Source of the DNA: Dyella sp. SG609
Lineage (GTDB): Bacteria; Pseudomonadota; Gammaproteobacteria; Xanthomonadales; Rhodanobacteraceae
DNA: 64,000 nucleotides
Direction: 5' to 3'
Assembly: GCF_012275375.1 (NCBI RefSeq)
Contig: NZ_JAAZQJ010000017.1
Location: 1-64,000 of the forward strand
The notes beneath the pieces were generated by a model, which worked only from the letters and a program-made list of their open reading frames with translations, was not told the origin of the DNA and did no database searches. Of this stretch, positions 39,279 to 48,426 are shown piece after piece (within the stretch, counting starts at the first letter, position 1; the number at the start of each line of letters is the position of its first letter). Made by a program: the position numbers and the translations under genes.

Positions 39279-40235
39279 TTACTCGCTGTACGCGCCGTAC
39301 CCGCGCAGCCGGTGATAGCGCTGCTCCAGCAGTTCGTCGATCGGCAGCGCCTCCAGCTCGTCGAGCTGGTTCATCAGCACGGCCTTCAGGCGCACCGCCA
39401 TCGAATGCGGATTGCGGTGGGCGCCGCCCAGCGGCTCGCGCACCACCTTGTCGATCAGGCCCAGCTCCAGCAGGCGCGGCGCGGTGAGGCCCAGGGCCTC
39501 GGCGGCGTCCTTGGCCTTTTCGGCGCTCTTCCACAGGATCGAGGCGCAGCCTTCGGGCGAGATCACCGAATACGTGGAGTACTGCAGCATCACCGTGCGG
39601 TCGCCCACGCCGATGGCCAGCGCGCCGCCGGAGCCGCCTTCGCCGATCACGGTGCACACGATGGGTACGCGCAGGTCGGCCATTTCCAGCAGATTGCGCG
39701 CAATCGCCTCGCTCTGGCCGCGCTCCTCGGCGCCGACGCCGGGGTAGGCGCCGGGGGTGTCGATGAGCGTGAGCAGCGGCAGCTTGAAGCGCTCGGCCAG
39801 CTTCATCAGGCGCAGCGCCTTGCGGTAGCCCTCCGGGCGCGGCATGCCGAAGTTGCGGCGCACCTTGCCCTTGGTATCGCGCGCCTTCTGGTGGCCGATG
39901 ATCACCACCGGGCGGCCGTTGATGCGGCCGATGCCGCCGACGATGGCGGCGTCGTCCGCGTAGGCGCGGTCGCCGGCCAGCTCGTGGAATTCGTCGCAGA
40001 TCACGCTGATGTAATCCAGCGTGTAGGGGCGGGCCGGGTGGCGCGACAGCTGGGTGATCTGCCAGGAGCTGAGGTTGCGGAAGATCTCCGCGGTCTTCAC
40101 CTTCAGCTTCTCGCGCAGCCGGACCACCTCGTCCTCGATGTTGAACGCCTGCCCGTGGCTGGCGTGGCGAAGCTCTTCGATCTTCGCTTCCAGTTCGGCG
40201 ATGGGTTGTTCGAAATCGAGGAAGTTCGGGTTCAT
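39279..40235 (-). CDS. accA: Acetyl-CoA carboxylase carboxyltransferase subunit alpha
   Basis: 318 residues, the standard AccA length and start ([20 protein letters not shown]). The carboxyltransferase core motifs [35 protein letters not shown] and [15 protein letters not shown] are intact. It acts with AccD (elsewhere) in the first step of fatty acid synthesis. It lies downstream of dnaE, as in E. coli. Confidence 0.96.
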   Translation of the reverse strand: MNPNFLDFEQPIAELEAKIEELRHASHGQAFNIEDEVVRLREKLKVKTAEIFRNLSSWQITQLSRHPARPYTLDYISVICDEFHELAGDRAYADDAAIVGGIGRINGRPVVIIGHQKARDTKGKVRRNFGMPRPEGYRKALRLMKLAERFKLPLLTLIDTPGAYPGVGAEERGQSEAIARNLLEMADLRVPIVCTVIGEGGSGGALAIGVGDRTVMLQYSTYSVISPEGCASILWKSAEKAKDAAEALGLTAPRLLELGLIDKVVREPLGGAHRNPHSMAVRLKAVLMNQLDELEALPIDELLEQRYHRLRGYGAYSE

Positions 40236-40322
40236 TCGATGCTATGGAGAGACGCAGAAGCCGCGCAGTATACCGGGGCGGCGGGAAAGGCGGAGAACGG
40301 GGCCGTATGGGGTGGAGCCGGC

Positions 40323-40415
40323 AATAGGGAATGGGGAATAGAGAACAGGAAGAGCAGGCGCCCACAAGCTCGTGGGACGGCGCTCTTACCTATTCTCTAT
40401 TCCCCATTACCTATT
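40323..40415 (+). repeat. 93-bp hairpin element overlapping the dnaE stop codon
   Basis: The arms 40323-40345 and 40393-40415 (AATAGGGAATGGGGAATAG-type sequence) are inverted copies with one mismatch. Inside lie further paired pieces, AAGAGC/GCTCTT and CCCAC/GTGGG. The right arm covers the dnaE stop codon (40411-40413). Confidence 0.85.
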
Positions 40416-43400
40416 CCCCGCGGCCTTCGGCCGTCCTGACGATGCGCAGCTTGGCCGCCTGCACCCCGGGCACGGCGCGCACGGCGCGCAGCAGGGCCGG
40501 GATGGCCTCCACCCGCCATTCGTCGCCCAGCTCCAGGTCGGCCTGGGCGACGGCGTTGTGGTAGCCGTGCAGCACCACGCTGGTGCGGCCGTTGCGGTAG
40601 CCGGCCAGGATCTGGCGCAGCTGGTCGACGAAGCCGGGGCCGACCCCGTTCAGCTTCACATGCAGCACGCGGGCGAAGCGGCGGCAGGCGTCGGCCAGGG
40701 TGTGGGCGCTGCGCGCGCGCACGGCGAAGCCGCCGCCGGAGAAATCGTCGATGCGCAGGCCGCCCTCGACCACCAGGATCTCGTCGCGCGTCAGCAGCGG
40801 CGCCACCTGCTGGTACAGCTCGCCGAAGAAGCTCACCTCGATGATGCCGGTGCCGTCTTCCAGCCGCACGAAGGCGTCGCTCTCGCCGCGCTTGCGGATG
40901 GCGGTGACCATGCCGGCCACGGTCCAGGGCGTGTCGGGGCCGCGGCGGAAGCGGTTGTCCTCGTCGCCCTTGCGCGGGCGCGGCGGCTGGTAGCGGTCGG
41001 CGATCTCGCCCAGCGGGCAGGTGGACAGCTGCAGCAGTTCTTCGCGCCAGGGGTCGGTGGGATGGCCGGAAAGGTAATGGCCCAGCGTGTCGCGTTCGCC
41101 TTGCAGCTTCTGCTCCAGCGGCCATTCGGGGGCGGTGGGCAGGTCGATCTGCACTACGGGCGCTACCGCACCCATCATGGCTCCGAACATATCGTTCTGC
41201 CCCGACTGCTTGTCGCGCAGATGCTGCTCCGCCGCCTTGATCGCATCCGGCAGCTGCAGCATCAGGCTGGCGCGGGTCGGCGCCAGCGCGTCCAGCGCGC
41301 CGGAAAGAATCAAGGCTTCCAGCACGCGGCGGTTGAGCTTGGTGGAATCGACGCGGCGGCAGAAATCAGCCAGGTCCTTGTAGTTGCCGCCGCGCTTGCG
41401 CTCTTCGGCGATCGACTCGCAGGCGCCCTGGCCGACACCCTTGATGGCGCCCAGGCCGTAGCGGATCACCTTCGGTTCCACCGCGACGAACATGAACTCC
41501 GACGCATTGACGTCCGGCGGCAGCACGGTCAGCCCGATCGCCTTGGACTCGTCGATGAAAGTCACCGCCTTGTCGGTGTTGTCCATGTCCGACGAGATCG
41601 TCGCGGCCATGAACTCGGCGGGGTAGTGCGCCTTCAGCCACGCGGTCTGGTAGGAGACCAGCGCATAGGCGGCGGCGTGCGACTTGTTGAAGCCGTAGCC
41701 GGCGAACTTCTCCATCAGGTCGAAGATCTCGTCGGCCTTTTCGCCGGACAGTCCGTCCTTGGCGGCGCCCTCGCGGAACTTGGCGCGTTCCTTCGCCATC
41801 TCCTCGAGCTTTTTCTTGCCCATCGCGCGGCGCAGCAGGTCGGCGCCGCCGAGCGAATAGCCGCCCACGATCTGCGCCATCTGCATCACCTGCTCCTGGT
41901 AGACCATGATGCCGTAGGTCTCTTTCAGGATCGGCTCGACGCGCGGGTCGGGGTACTGCACTTCCTCGCGGCCGTGCTTGCGCGCGACGAAGCTGGGGAT
42001 CAGGTCCATCGGGCCGGGGCGGTACAGCGCCACCAGGGCCACGATGTCTTCGAAGCGGTCGGCGCGCGCATCTTTCAGCATGCGCTGCATGCCGGAGGAT
42101 TCGAGCTGGAACACCGCCACCGTCCTGGCCTGCTGCAGCAGCTTGTAGGTGGCGGCGTCGTCCAGCGGCAGCGCGGCGATGTCCAGCGGCTCGCCGCCTT
42201 CCTTCGCGCGGCGCGCGTTGATCGCCTTCACCGCCCAGTCGATGATGGTGAGCGTGCGCAGGCCGAGGAAGTCGAACTTCACCAGGCCCACGGCTTCGAC
42301 GTCGTCCTTGTCGTACTGCGTGACCACGCCCGCGCCGCCGGCTTCGCAGTACAGCGGGGCGAATTCGGTGAGCGGCTTGGGCCCGATCACCACGCCGCCG
42401 GCATGCTTGCCGGCGTTGCGGGTGAGGTTTTCCAGGCTCAGCGCCAGGTCGATCAGCGTTTTCGCTTCCTCGTCCTGGTCGTACAGATCGCAGAATTCCT
42501 TGACGACGCGGTCGGGTTCTTTCTTGGCTTTCTCCGAGCGGCCCAGCGCGCACGACAGCGTGAGGTCGAGCGGGCGCGGTGGAATCAGCTTGGCGATCTT
42601 GTCGACCGCGTTGTAGCCCATGCCCAGCACGCGGCCGGAGTCGCGCAGCACCGCCTTCGCGGCCATCGAGCCGTAGGTGATGATCTGGCTGACGTGGTCG
42701 CGGCCGTACTTGCGCGCGACGTAGTCGATCACCTCGTCGCGGCGGTCCATGCAGAAGTCGATGTCGAAGTCGGGCATCGACACGCGTTCGGGATTGAGGA
42801 AGCGCTCGAACAGCAGGTTGAACGGCAGCGGGTCCAGGTCGGTGATCTTCAGCACCCAGGCGACCAGCGAGCCCGCGCCCGAACCGCGTCCCGGACCCAC
42901 CGGAATGCCGTTCTGCTTACCCCAGTTGATGAAGTCCGCCACGATCAGGAAGTAGCCGGGGAAGCCCATCTTGATGATCACGTCCAGCTCGCGGTCGAGC
43001 CGGGCGATGTAATCGTCCAGGGTGTAGCCGGGCGCCAGCGGATGGGTGGCGAGGCGCTCCTTCAGGCCTTGGTGCGACAGCTCGCGGATATAGCTGCCCA
43101 GGTCGTGGCCTTCCGGCACCGGGAAGTTCGGCAGGTAATAGGTGCCGAAGCTCAGTTCCAGCGTGCAGCGCCTGGCCAGCTCGACGGTGTTTTCCAGCGC
43201 CTCGGGGATGTCCGCGAACAGCTCGGCCATCTGCGTGGGCGTCTTCAGGTATTGCTGGTCGCTGTACTCGCGCGGGCGCTTGGGGTCGGCCAGCACGCGG
43301 CCCTGGTGGATGCAGACGCGCGCCTCGTGCGATTCGAAGTCGCTCTGGCGCAGGAAGCGCACGTCGTTGCTGGCAATCACCGGCAGGTCGAGCTCGGCGG

Positions 43401-43959
43401 CCAGCGCCAGCGCGGCGGCGTTCCAGGTTTCCTCGCCCTCGCGGCCGCAGCGGGTGAGCTCCAGGTACAGGCGGTCCTGGAACAGCCGCGCGAACGGGCG
43501 CAGGCGCGCGGCCGCGGCGGCGACGCCCTGGTTGACCGCGATGCGCGCCACTTCGTGTTCGCGCCCGATCAGGGCGATCAGGCCTGCGCTCGCCTGCGGC
43601 GTAAGCCAGGCCATTTCGGCCATCGGCTTGCCGTTGCCCTGGCCTTCGCGCCATACGCGCGAGACCAGGCGCGACAGGTTCAGATAACCGTCGCGGTTCT
43701 GGCAGAGCAGGGTGACGCGCGAGGGGCGCGGGTCGTCCGGCATCGACAGCCACAGGTCGCTGCCGCCGATCGGCTTGATGCCGGCCGCGCTGCAGGCTTT
43801 GTAGAACTTCACCAGCGCGAACATGTTCGTCTCGTCGGTGAGCGCGACGGCGGGGATGCCTTCGCGCACGCAGGCGTCGACCAGCGCTTTGATGCGGATG
43901 GTCGAGTCGACCAGCGAGTATTCGCTGTGCAGGTGGAGGTGGGCGAAGCGGACGGTCAT
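40411..43959 (-). CDS. dnaE: DNA polymerase III subunit alpha
   Basis: 1182 residues, full length. The N-terminal PHP domain begins with FAHLHLHSEYSLVDS; the catalytic aspartates are in PDFDIDF, close after GRGSGAGSLVAW; the helix-hairpin-helix and OB domains follow (FVRLEDGTGIIEV near the end). It is the replicative polymerase. The stop codon is embedded in an inverted-repeat element, and accA follows about 175 bp on. The large open frame on the opposite strand is a codon-bias shadow. Confidence 0.97.
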   Translation of the reverse strand: MTVRFAHLHLHSEYSLVDSTIRIKALVDACVREGIPAVALTDETNMFALVKFYKACSAAGIKPIGGSDLWLSMPDDPRPSRVTLLCQNRDGYLNLSRLVSRVWREGQGNGKPMAEMAWLTPQASAGLIALIGREHEVARIAVNQGVAAAAARLRPFARLFQDRLYLELTRCGREGEETWNAAALALAAELDLPVIASNDVRFLRQSDFESHEARVCIHQGRVLADPKRPREYSDQQYLKTPTQMAELFADIPEALENTVELARRCTLELSFGTYYLPNFPVPEGHDLGSYIRELSHQGLKERLATHPLAPGYTLDDYIARLDRELDVIIKMGFPGYFLIVADFINWGKQNGIPVGPGRGSGAGSLVAWVLKITDLDPLPFNLLFERFLNPERVSMPDFDIDFCMDRRDEVIDYVARKYGRDHVSQIITYGSMAAKAVLRDSGRVLGMGYNAVDKIAKLIPPRPLDLTLSCALGRSEKAKKEPDRVVKEFCDLYDQDEEAKTLIDLALSLENLTRNAGKHAGGVVIGPKPLTEFAPLYCEAGGAGVVTQYDKDDVEAVGLVKFDFLGLRTLTIIDWAVKAINARRAKEGGEPLDIAALPLDDAATYKLLQQARTVAVFQLESSGMQRMLKDARADRFEDIVALVALYRPGPMDLIPSFVARKHGREEVQYPDPRVEPILKETYGIMVYQEQVMQMAQIVGGYSLGGADLLRRAMGKKKLEEMAKERAKFREGAAKDGLSGEKADEIFDLMEKFAGYGFNKSHAAAYALVSYQTAWLKAHYPAEFMAATISSDMDNTDKAVTFIDESKAIGLTVLPPDVNASEFMFVAVEPKVIRYGLGAIKGVGQGACESIAEERKRGGNYKDLADFCRRVDSTKLNRRVLEALILSGALDALAPTRASLMLQLPDAIKAAEQHLRDKQSGQNDMFGAMMGAVAPVVQIDLPTAPEWPLEQKLQGERDTLGHYLSGHPTDPWREELLQLSTCPLGEIADRYQPPRPRKGDEDNRFRRGPDTPWTVAGMVTAIRKRGESDAFVRLEDGTGIIEVSFFGELYQQVAPLLTRDEILVVEGGLRIDDFSGGGFAVRARSAHTLADACRRFARVLHVKLNGVGPGFVDQLRQILAGYRNGRTSVVLHGYHNAVAQADLELGDEWRVEAIPALLRAVRAVPGVQAAKLRIVRTAEGRGE

Positions 43960-44061
43960 GCGGACTCACGCGGTGAGTTTGGGGAGGCTAGCTGGCGCTT
44001 GCGGGCGGGGCAAGATTGACTTCCGCCGAGTTTGTGCGGCGCGGCTTTGCGCCGCGCCCGG

Positions 44062-44094
44062 CGTAGGTTGGGGTGAACGTAGTGAACCCCAACG
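44062..44094 (+). repeat. GTAGGTTGGGGT palindromic repeat, copy 4
   Basis: CGTAGGTTGGGGTGAACGTA followed by GTGAACCCCAACG, the same unit as at 39181, upstream of dnaE. Confidence 0.85.
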
Positions 44095-44147
44095 GGGGGG
44101 GCTGGTGATGTGCTGTCGTGTGAGTGTCTCGCCGTTGGCGAGGGTTT

Positions 44148-44195
44148 CGCCCCGCTGCCGCGGGGCGAGTTACTTCTTCTTTGCGTGCCCAAAGT
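44148..44195 (+). repeat. Hairpin plus conserved TTACTTCTTCTTTGCGTGCC tract
   Basis: A CGCCCCGC/GCGGGGCG stem (44148-44167) is followed by a sequence that resembles a dispersed noncoding repeat common in Xanthomonadales genomes. Recognition is from memory, not a search. Confidence 0.45.
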
Positions 44196-44224
44196 CAAGT
44201 CTATATAAACTTTTCGTGGGCACG

Positions 44225-44250
44225 AAAAAAAAGCGGCCGTTGGGCCGCTT
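44225..44250 (-). terminator. Intrinsic terminator of the small gene at 44260
   Basis: Read on the minus strand: AAGCGGCC, loop CAAC, GGCCGCTT and a run of eight T in all. It ends 10 bases after the stop of the 84-residue gene. Confidence 0.85.
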
Positions 44251-44259
44251 CGTAGTGTC

Positions 44260-44514
44260 TCAGTTTACAGCGCTCGGTGGACCGCAGAACACCCGAAGGT
44301 GTCCTTGTCCTACCAGGAAATTCTTGTAGCAGGCGAGTGTGACATTCCAGGCCTCCTGGGCAACGGCTGGGCCTCTTTCGATAACCTTTCCGTTTTCGTC
44401 AATGATGGCGAGCGTCGCTTTTCGTCCCTCTCGGGTCTCAGCAGAAAGGCCTTCGAAGCAGACCGCGGTAAGGACAGCCTGAGTCAGGCTGCCGGTTGAG
44501 GGGATGCCGATCAT
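44260..44514 (-). CDS. Hypothetical small protein (84 residues)
   Basis: Not recognised. From the ATG at 44514 it begins MIGIPSTGSLTQAVLTAVC and contains KATLAIIDENGKVIERGP, a beta-hairpin-like stretch, and two late cysteines. No signal peptide or membrane helix is clear. GGAG lies seven bases before the ATG and a strong intrinsic terminator follows the stop, which argues for a real gene. A longer in-frame start at 44586 would give 108 residues but lacks a ribosome site. It lies in a gene-poor, repeat-rich stretch between dnaE and the LuxR regulator, so it may be horizontally acquired. Confidence 0.6.
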   Translation of the reverse strand: MIGIPSTGSLTQAVLTAVCFEGLSAETREGRKATLAIIDENGKVIERGPAVAQEAWNVTLACYKNFLVGQGHLRVFCGPPSAVN

Positions 44515-45807
44515 GCAAGCTCCAGCAATGGGAAGGGAGGGGATATGAGCGTTTCGTTGGAGGTCACCAGGAGGATGCAGTGACATCCGCGAGCGTGGTC
44601 ATGGTGACGACAGACAGCATTACGCTCGTCTCAAGGTCGGGCAAGGAGAGGCCGTTCTGAACTCGGTCTCTCAGAACAATGGGTGTGCTGCATAGGGGAA
44701 GCGTGGCGAATGAGGCCACTATCGTCGGCATGGCGAGTCACCTGAGCAACCTCGCTGTGGTGTATGAGTGGGTCAGTACACAAGCGATGGCACTGCGATA
44801 GATGCGACGGGAAGCCTCTGTCCGTGGCCGCGTGCTATGGGTGCAAACAGGCATCCAAGAGAGCGCTACCTAGGTGACAAGACTGGTGCGATGTGCGGAG
44901 GCGTTGTGGCGAGCGCCACCCGATGTGCCAGCAACGATGTGCAGTTGCGCGGTCCTGGAGATTGCTGTCGATCACGATGGAGAGGGACGTATCGCTCCTT
45001 CATGACCTGGAAAATGTTTGACCCCATCGGAAAAAGGTAATCAAGGTAATCACGCCTTTTCGTAGATACATTTTTATCGGTAGATCAATGCGGTAGGAAT
45101 CCATCTTTACGGTAATCTTTTGAGTAATCAGAAGGTAATTGATTACCCCCTTAAAAGGTAATCATGAAGATGGAGTCGGCCACGGAAAATCAGTCACTTA
45201 GAAAGTGATTACCTTTGGGGTTACCTTGGATCACCTTCCTGAGGTAACCACTGATCGGCGAAAAATCAATGACTTGAATGCCGAAAGGCGACCGAATTAC
45301 CTGAATCACCTGTTTCCGATGTACCCAGGCTTTCCGCGGGGAAAAGCGGGGGCTGGCGGGCTTAGAAAGCCCGGCCGAACAGGTTGGTGATGGCCGATGC
45401 GGATTCCCGAATTGTCGAGCCACCCCGTCGACGCGGACCGCTTTCGCTAGCGCGTGCATAAGCCGCGCGTGCTTCGTAAGGAGCGATCACTCAAGGGACT
45501 ATTGGGGCTATGGCGTGCGTCAAAGCGCGTCGCTGCCGCCTCACTTTTCATGCCCGCCAGACCGCATCAGACGGACCCTGGAGGGCTGTGAATAGCTGCG
45601 TCGAAATCGACCTCTAAAGGGTGCGCGGGTGCGGTGGGGTAACTGCGCGGCGCAGGGGCGTGCCGGTGCTGTTATCGGGGGCGCTCGCCTTTAACCCTTC
45701 GCACGCCGCCACGCGAACTCCTCGGCTCGGCTATGGATCTGTCTGTGAAGGCCACCGCCATGAACGCTAGCTCCGTGGTGGCGAGGTATGCGAGAGCGGA
45801 TGATCGC
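44515..45807. other. Gene-poor accessory stretch
   Basis: About 1.3 kb without a convincing gene. Two short open frames (44768-45040 plus, 45190-45459 minus) have no ribosome site, no family resemblance and unbalanced composition. Part of the stretch (45036-45310) is AT-richer than the surroundings and holds the GGTAATCA box array; nothing else was recognised. Confidence 0.6.
45036..45310 (+). repeat. Array of GGTAATCA-type boxes in both orientations
   Basis: Exact GGTAATCA at 45036, 45045 and 45157; exact inverted TGATTACC at 45140-45147 and 45206-45213; near matches GGTAATCT (45111), AGTAATCA (45123), GGTAACCA (45243) and several TGAATCACC-like boxes to 45310. GGTAATTGATTACC at 45134-45147 pairs two boxes head to head. 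Spacing is irregular, so it is not a CRISPR or simple satellite. Confidence 0.75.
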
Positions 45808-48426
45808 TTACTCGTCAATTAGGCCGAGCAGCCGGGCCCGATCGACGGCGTGTCGCCGTGTGCTCGCCGATAATTTCTGAAACAGATTCTTCAGATGCCA
45901 TTTAACGGTCTCGCCGCTGATATCCAGTGTGCGGGCGATCAGCTTGTTCGGCATACCCTTTTCGAGCAACTGGAGAATTTCGGCTTCTTTCGTCGTCAGC
46001 AGGCCCTGCTTCACCGGAACGGCTGACAAGGCTTGCTCGTTGGCCGGCGAGGGCAAGAGTTCCCCGGCCATGCGTACCGCATCCGGATGGGTGTCGATGA
46101 GCAGGCGCACATTGCCGCCAAGCTGAGCGAGGCCGATCGCTTCCGACATCAATGCAGCCGCCTCGACGGCGCCGCGCCGCCGCGCCAGTACCGCGCGCAG
46201 CACCTTGAGCGCATGCACATCCTGGTTGCGGTTCAGTTGATGGGCGAGCGCATCCGCGGATTTCAGCTGCCGCTCCACCTCGTCGAAATGGTGGCGCACG
46301 AAGGCGGCGTACGCCTTCGCGATCGCGCAGGCCAGCGAGAACTGCAGCAGGAACGGCTGGTAGGCCTTGCGCCGGAACACGGGGGCGAGCTGTTCCAACG
46401 CCGCCACCAGCTTCGCCACCGTCTCGGCGCGCCCGCTCAGCGCATGGATGCGCACCCGCTCGGCCAGGCTGTGCAGCTGCAGGCGCGGCGACTTGCGCTG
46501 CTGCGCTAGCTCGTCGAGACGGTCGAGCAGGGCCAGGGCGCGCCGCTCGTCGCCTTTGTCGAGCGCGATGCGGACCAGCGTGTAATAGGCGCTCAGGATG
46601 ACATCGGGGTAGCAGCCGTCGATCACGTCGAGCCGGTTGGCCAGCAGCGCCTGCGCCGCTTCCGACTGTCCGCGCTGCAAGGTGGCGGCGGCGAGCACGG
46701 AGGCATAGGTGCAGGCGATCGTGCTGCGCCGGCCTTCCTCCGTTTCCGCCGCGGCCAGCAGGGGGCGCAGCGCAAGCTCGGCCAGGTAGGCGTTGCCGTC
46801 CCACAGATGGCTGAGGCCGACCATGGTCTTCGACATGGCGGCGGTAAGCCGCAGGGATCCACCCTCGCCATGCTTCGCCACCTGCGAGGCCAGTTCGCGG
46901 ACTTTACCGGTGAGGCCCGCATGCAGTGCGACGATGCAGGTGCCATTCACTGGTGCGGCGAAATACACCGGCTCCTCGACCTGGGCCGCCGCCTGCGGCC
47001 ACCGCGCGACCAGTTCGGGCACCAGCCCGAGACGATCGGAAAAGATCGCCGCCGCGCCGGCCACCCATAGCGCGACCATCAGCCGTTGCGGCGTGTTTGC
47101 CGGATCGGCCGCCGCCTTGAGGCCGATCCGCAGCGCTTCCTCGTGGCGGTCGCCGAGCGCCCACACCCAGGCAGCGACCAGCTTGAACGACATGTCCCCG
47201 GCGAGGATCCGCGACGGGATGCGCGTCAGCCATTCGCGCGCCTCGGCCAGCCGGCCATGTGTGCCGAGCATCCACATCGCACGCATAGCGTACGCATAGG
47301 CCTGTTCTTCATCGCCGGCGGCGAGCGCATGGCGCGCCGCTTCGTGGAAGCGTTCGCGCCCCGCGAACCAGCGCGACGCGTGTGTATGCAGCTGGACCTG
47401 CTCGGCGCGCGGCAAGGCCTCGAAGCGCTCCAGCAGGAATTCCCGGGCCAGCGGATGCAGGCGGATCCAGCCTTCGCCTCCGCCCATCATCATGAGCGGG
47501 GTTTCCCTGGCCAGCGCATCGAGCAGGGCTGCCGCGCGCGGATGACCGGTCACGGCTTCGCACAGGTCGGCGTGCAGATAGTCGAGGATGGCGATGCGGA
47601 TCAGGAAATCCGCATCCGACGCGGAAAAGCCGGAGAACAAGGCATCGACGAAGTAACTCTGCAGATCGCCATGGCGGGCCGAAAAGGTGTCGGCCGCGCG
47701 AGCCGCGTCGTCGGCGTACTCGATCCTGGAAATGGCGAACTGCAGGCCGATCGGCCAACCCTGCACGGTGTCGTGCAGCTTGGCGGACTGATGCACGCTC
47801 AGCCGCTGCCCCAGGCGACGGTCGAGAATGTCAATGGATTCCTCGAGCCGGAAGCGCAGGTCTTCCGTCTTCAGCACGGCGAGATTGCCCTTCGCCACCA
47901 GCTCCGCGATCGGCAGCGGCAGCAGCACGCGTGATCCCATCACCACATGCAGGTTCGCCGGCGCGTTGAGCAGCAGGTATTGCAGCGCGGTGAGTACGGT
48001 CGCCTCGGGCAGGCGTTCGGCGTCGTCGATCATCAGCACGGTGTCGGTACCGAGCAGCGCGATCTCGCCCAGCAGCGCGGTGAGGGTGGCCACTTCCTGG
48101 TCGATGCTGTTCTCGCACTGGATCGCGAGCGCGCCGAACACCGCCTTCCCGCTGACGTTGCCGACGGCGTGCAGCAGGCCGAGCGTGAAACGCATCGGCT
48201 CGTCCTGGCGGTCGGTGCTCAGCCAGGCGACCAGTGCGCCCTGTTCCATCCACTGGCGCCGCCACTGCAGCAGCACGGTGGTCTTGCCGAAACCGGCGGG
48301 CGCCGCCAGCAGGATGGCGGCGCGTTCACGGGCGGAGATCCAGAAAGGTTGCAGCCGGTCGCGTTTCGCTGCGCCACGCAGCAGGCGCGGCGGTGTCGTC
48401 TTGAGAACCAGCTCGGGCTCGGTCAT
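45808..48426 (-). CDS. MalT-type LuxR-family ATPase transcriptional regulator
   Basis: 872 residues from the ATG at 48426 (a TTG three codons upstream is possible). The N-terminal STAND ATPase module has Walker A APAGFGKTT (43-50) and a Walker B-like TVLMIDDAERLP; a long helical sensor region follows (TPR-like, about residues 330-790), and the C-terminal LuxR helix-turn-helix (LTTKEAEILQLLEKGMPNKL, about 805-870) binds DNA. Relatives such as MalT and AcoK need ATP and a small-molecule inducer. It diverges from the regulator-sulfotransferase genes and is a candidate controller of the surface-protein module. Confidence 0.92.
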   Translation of the reverse strand: MTEPELVLKTTPPRLLRGAAKRDRLQPFWISARERAAILLAAPAGFGKTTVLLQWRRQWMEQGALVAWLSTDRQDEPMRFTLGLLHAVGNVSGKAVFGALAIQCENSIDQEVATLTALLGEIALLGTDTVLMIDDAERLPEATVLTALQYLLLNAPANLHVVMGSRVLLPLPIAELVAKGNLAVLKTEDLRFRLEESIDILDRRLGQRLSVHQSAKLHDTVQGWPIGLQFAISRIEYADDAARAADTFSARHGDLQSYFVDALFSGFSASDADFLIRIAILDYLHADLCEAVTGHPRAAALLDALARETPLMMMGGGEGWIRLHPLAREFLLERFEALPRAEQVQLHTHASRWFAGRERFHEAARHALAAGDEEQAYAYAMRAMWMLGTHGRLAEAREWLTRIPSRILAGDMSFKLVAAWVWALGDRHEEALRIGLKAAADPANTPQRLMVALWVAGAAAIFSDRLGLVPELVARWPQAAAQVEEPVYFAAPVNGTCIVALHAGLTGKVRELASQVAKHGEGGSLRLTAAMSKTMVGLSHLWDGNAYLAELALRPLLAAAETEEGRRSTIACTYASVLAAATLQRGQSEAAQALLANRLDVIDGCYPDVILSAYYTLVRIALDKGDERRALALLDRLDELAQQRKSPRLQLHSLAERVRIHALSGRAETVAKLVAALEQLAPVFRRKAYQPFLLQFSLACAIAKAYAAFVRHHFDEVERQLKSADALAHQLNRNQDVHALKVLRAVLARRRGAVEAAALMSEAIGLAQLGGNVRLLIDTHPDAVRMAGELLPSPANEQALSAVPVKQGLLTTKEAEILQLLEKGMPNKLIARTLDISGETVKWHLKNLFQKLSASTRRHAVDRARLLGLIDE

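Noticed and set aside
40372-44019. An open frame of 1215 codons on the plus strand opposite dnaE
   Set aside because: It is the antisense shadow of a high-GC gene: low-complexity Arg/Ala/Val/Gln-rich composition, no family motif, and it fully overlaps the well-supported dnaE.
44768-45040. A 90-codon open frame in the accessory gap
   Set aside because: No ribosome site and no family resemblance, and it runs into the GGTAATCA array.
45190-45459. An 89-codon minus-strand frame across the GGTAATCA array
   Set aside because: Its repeated VIQVI phrases come from the repeat boxes themselves, so it is noncoding repeat read as protein.
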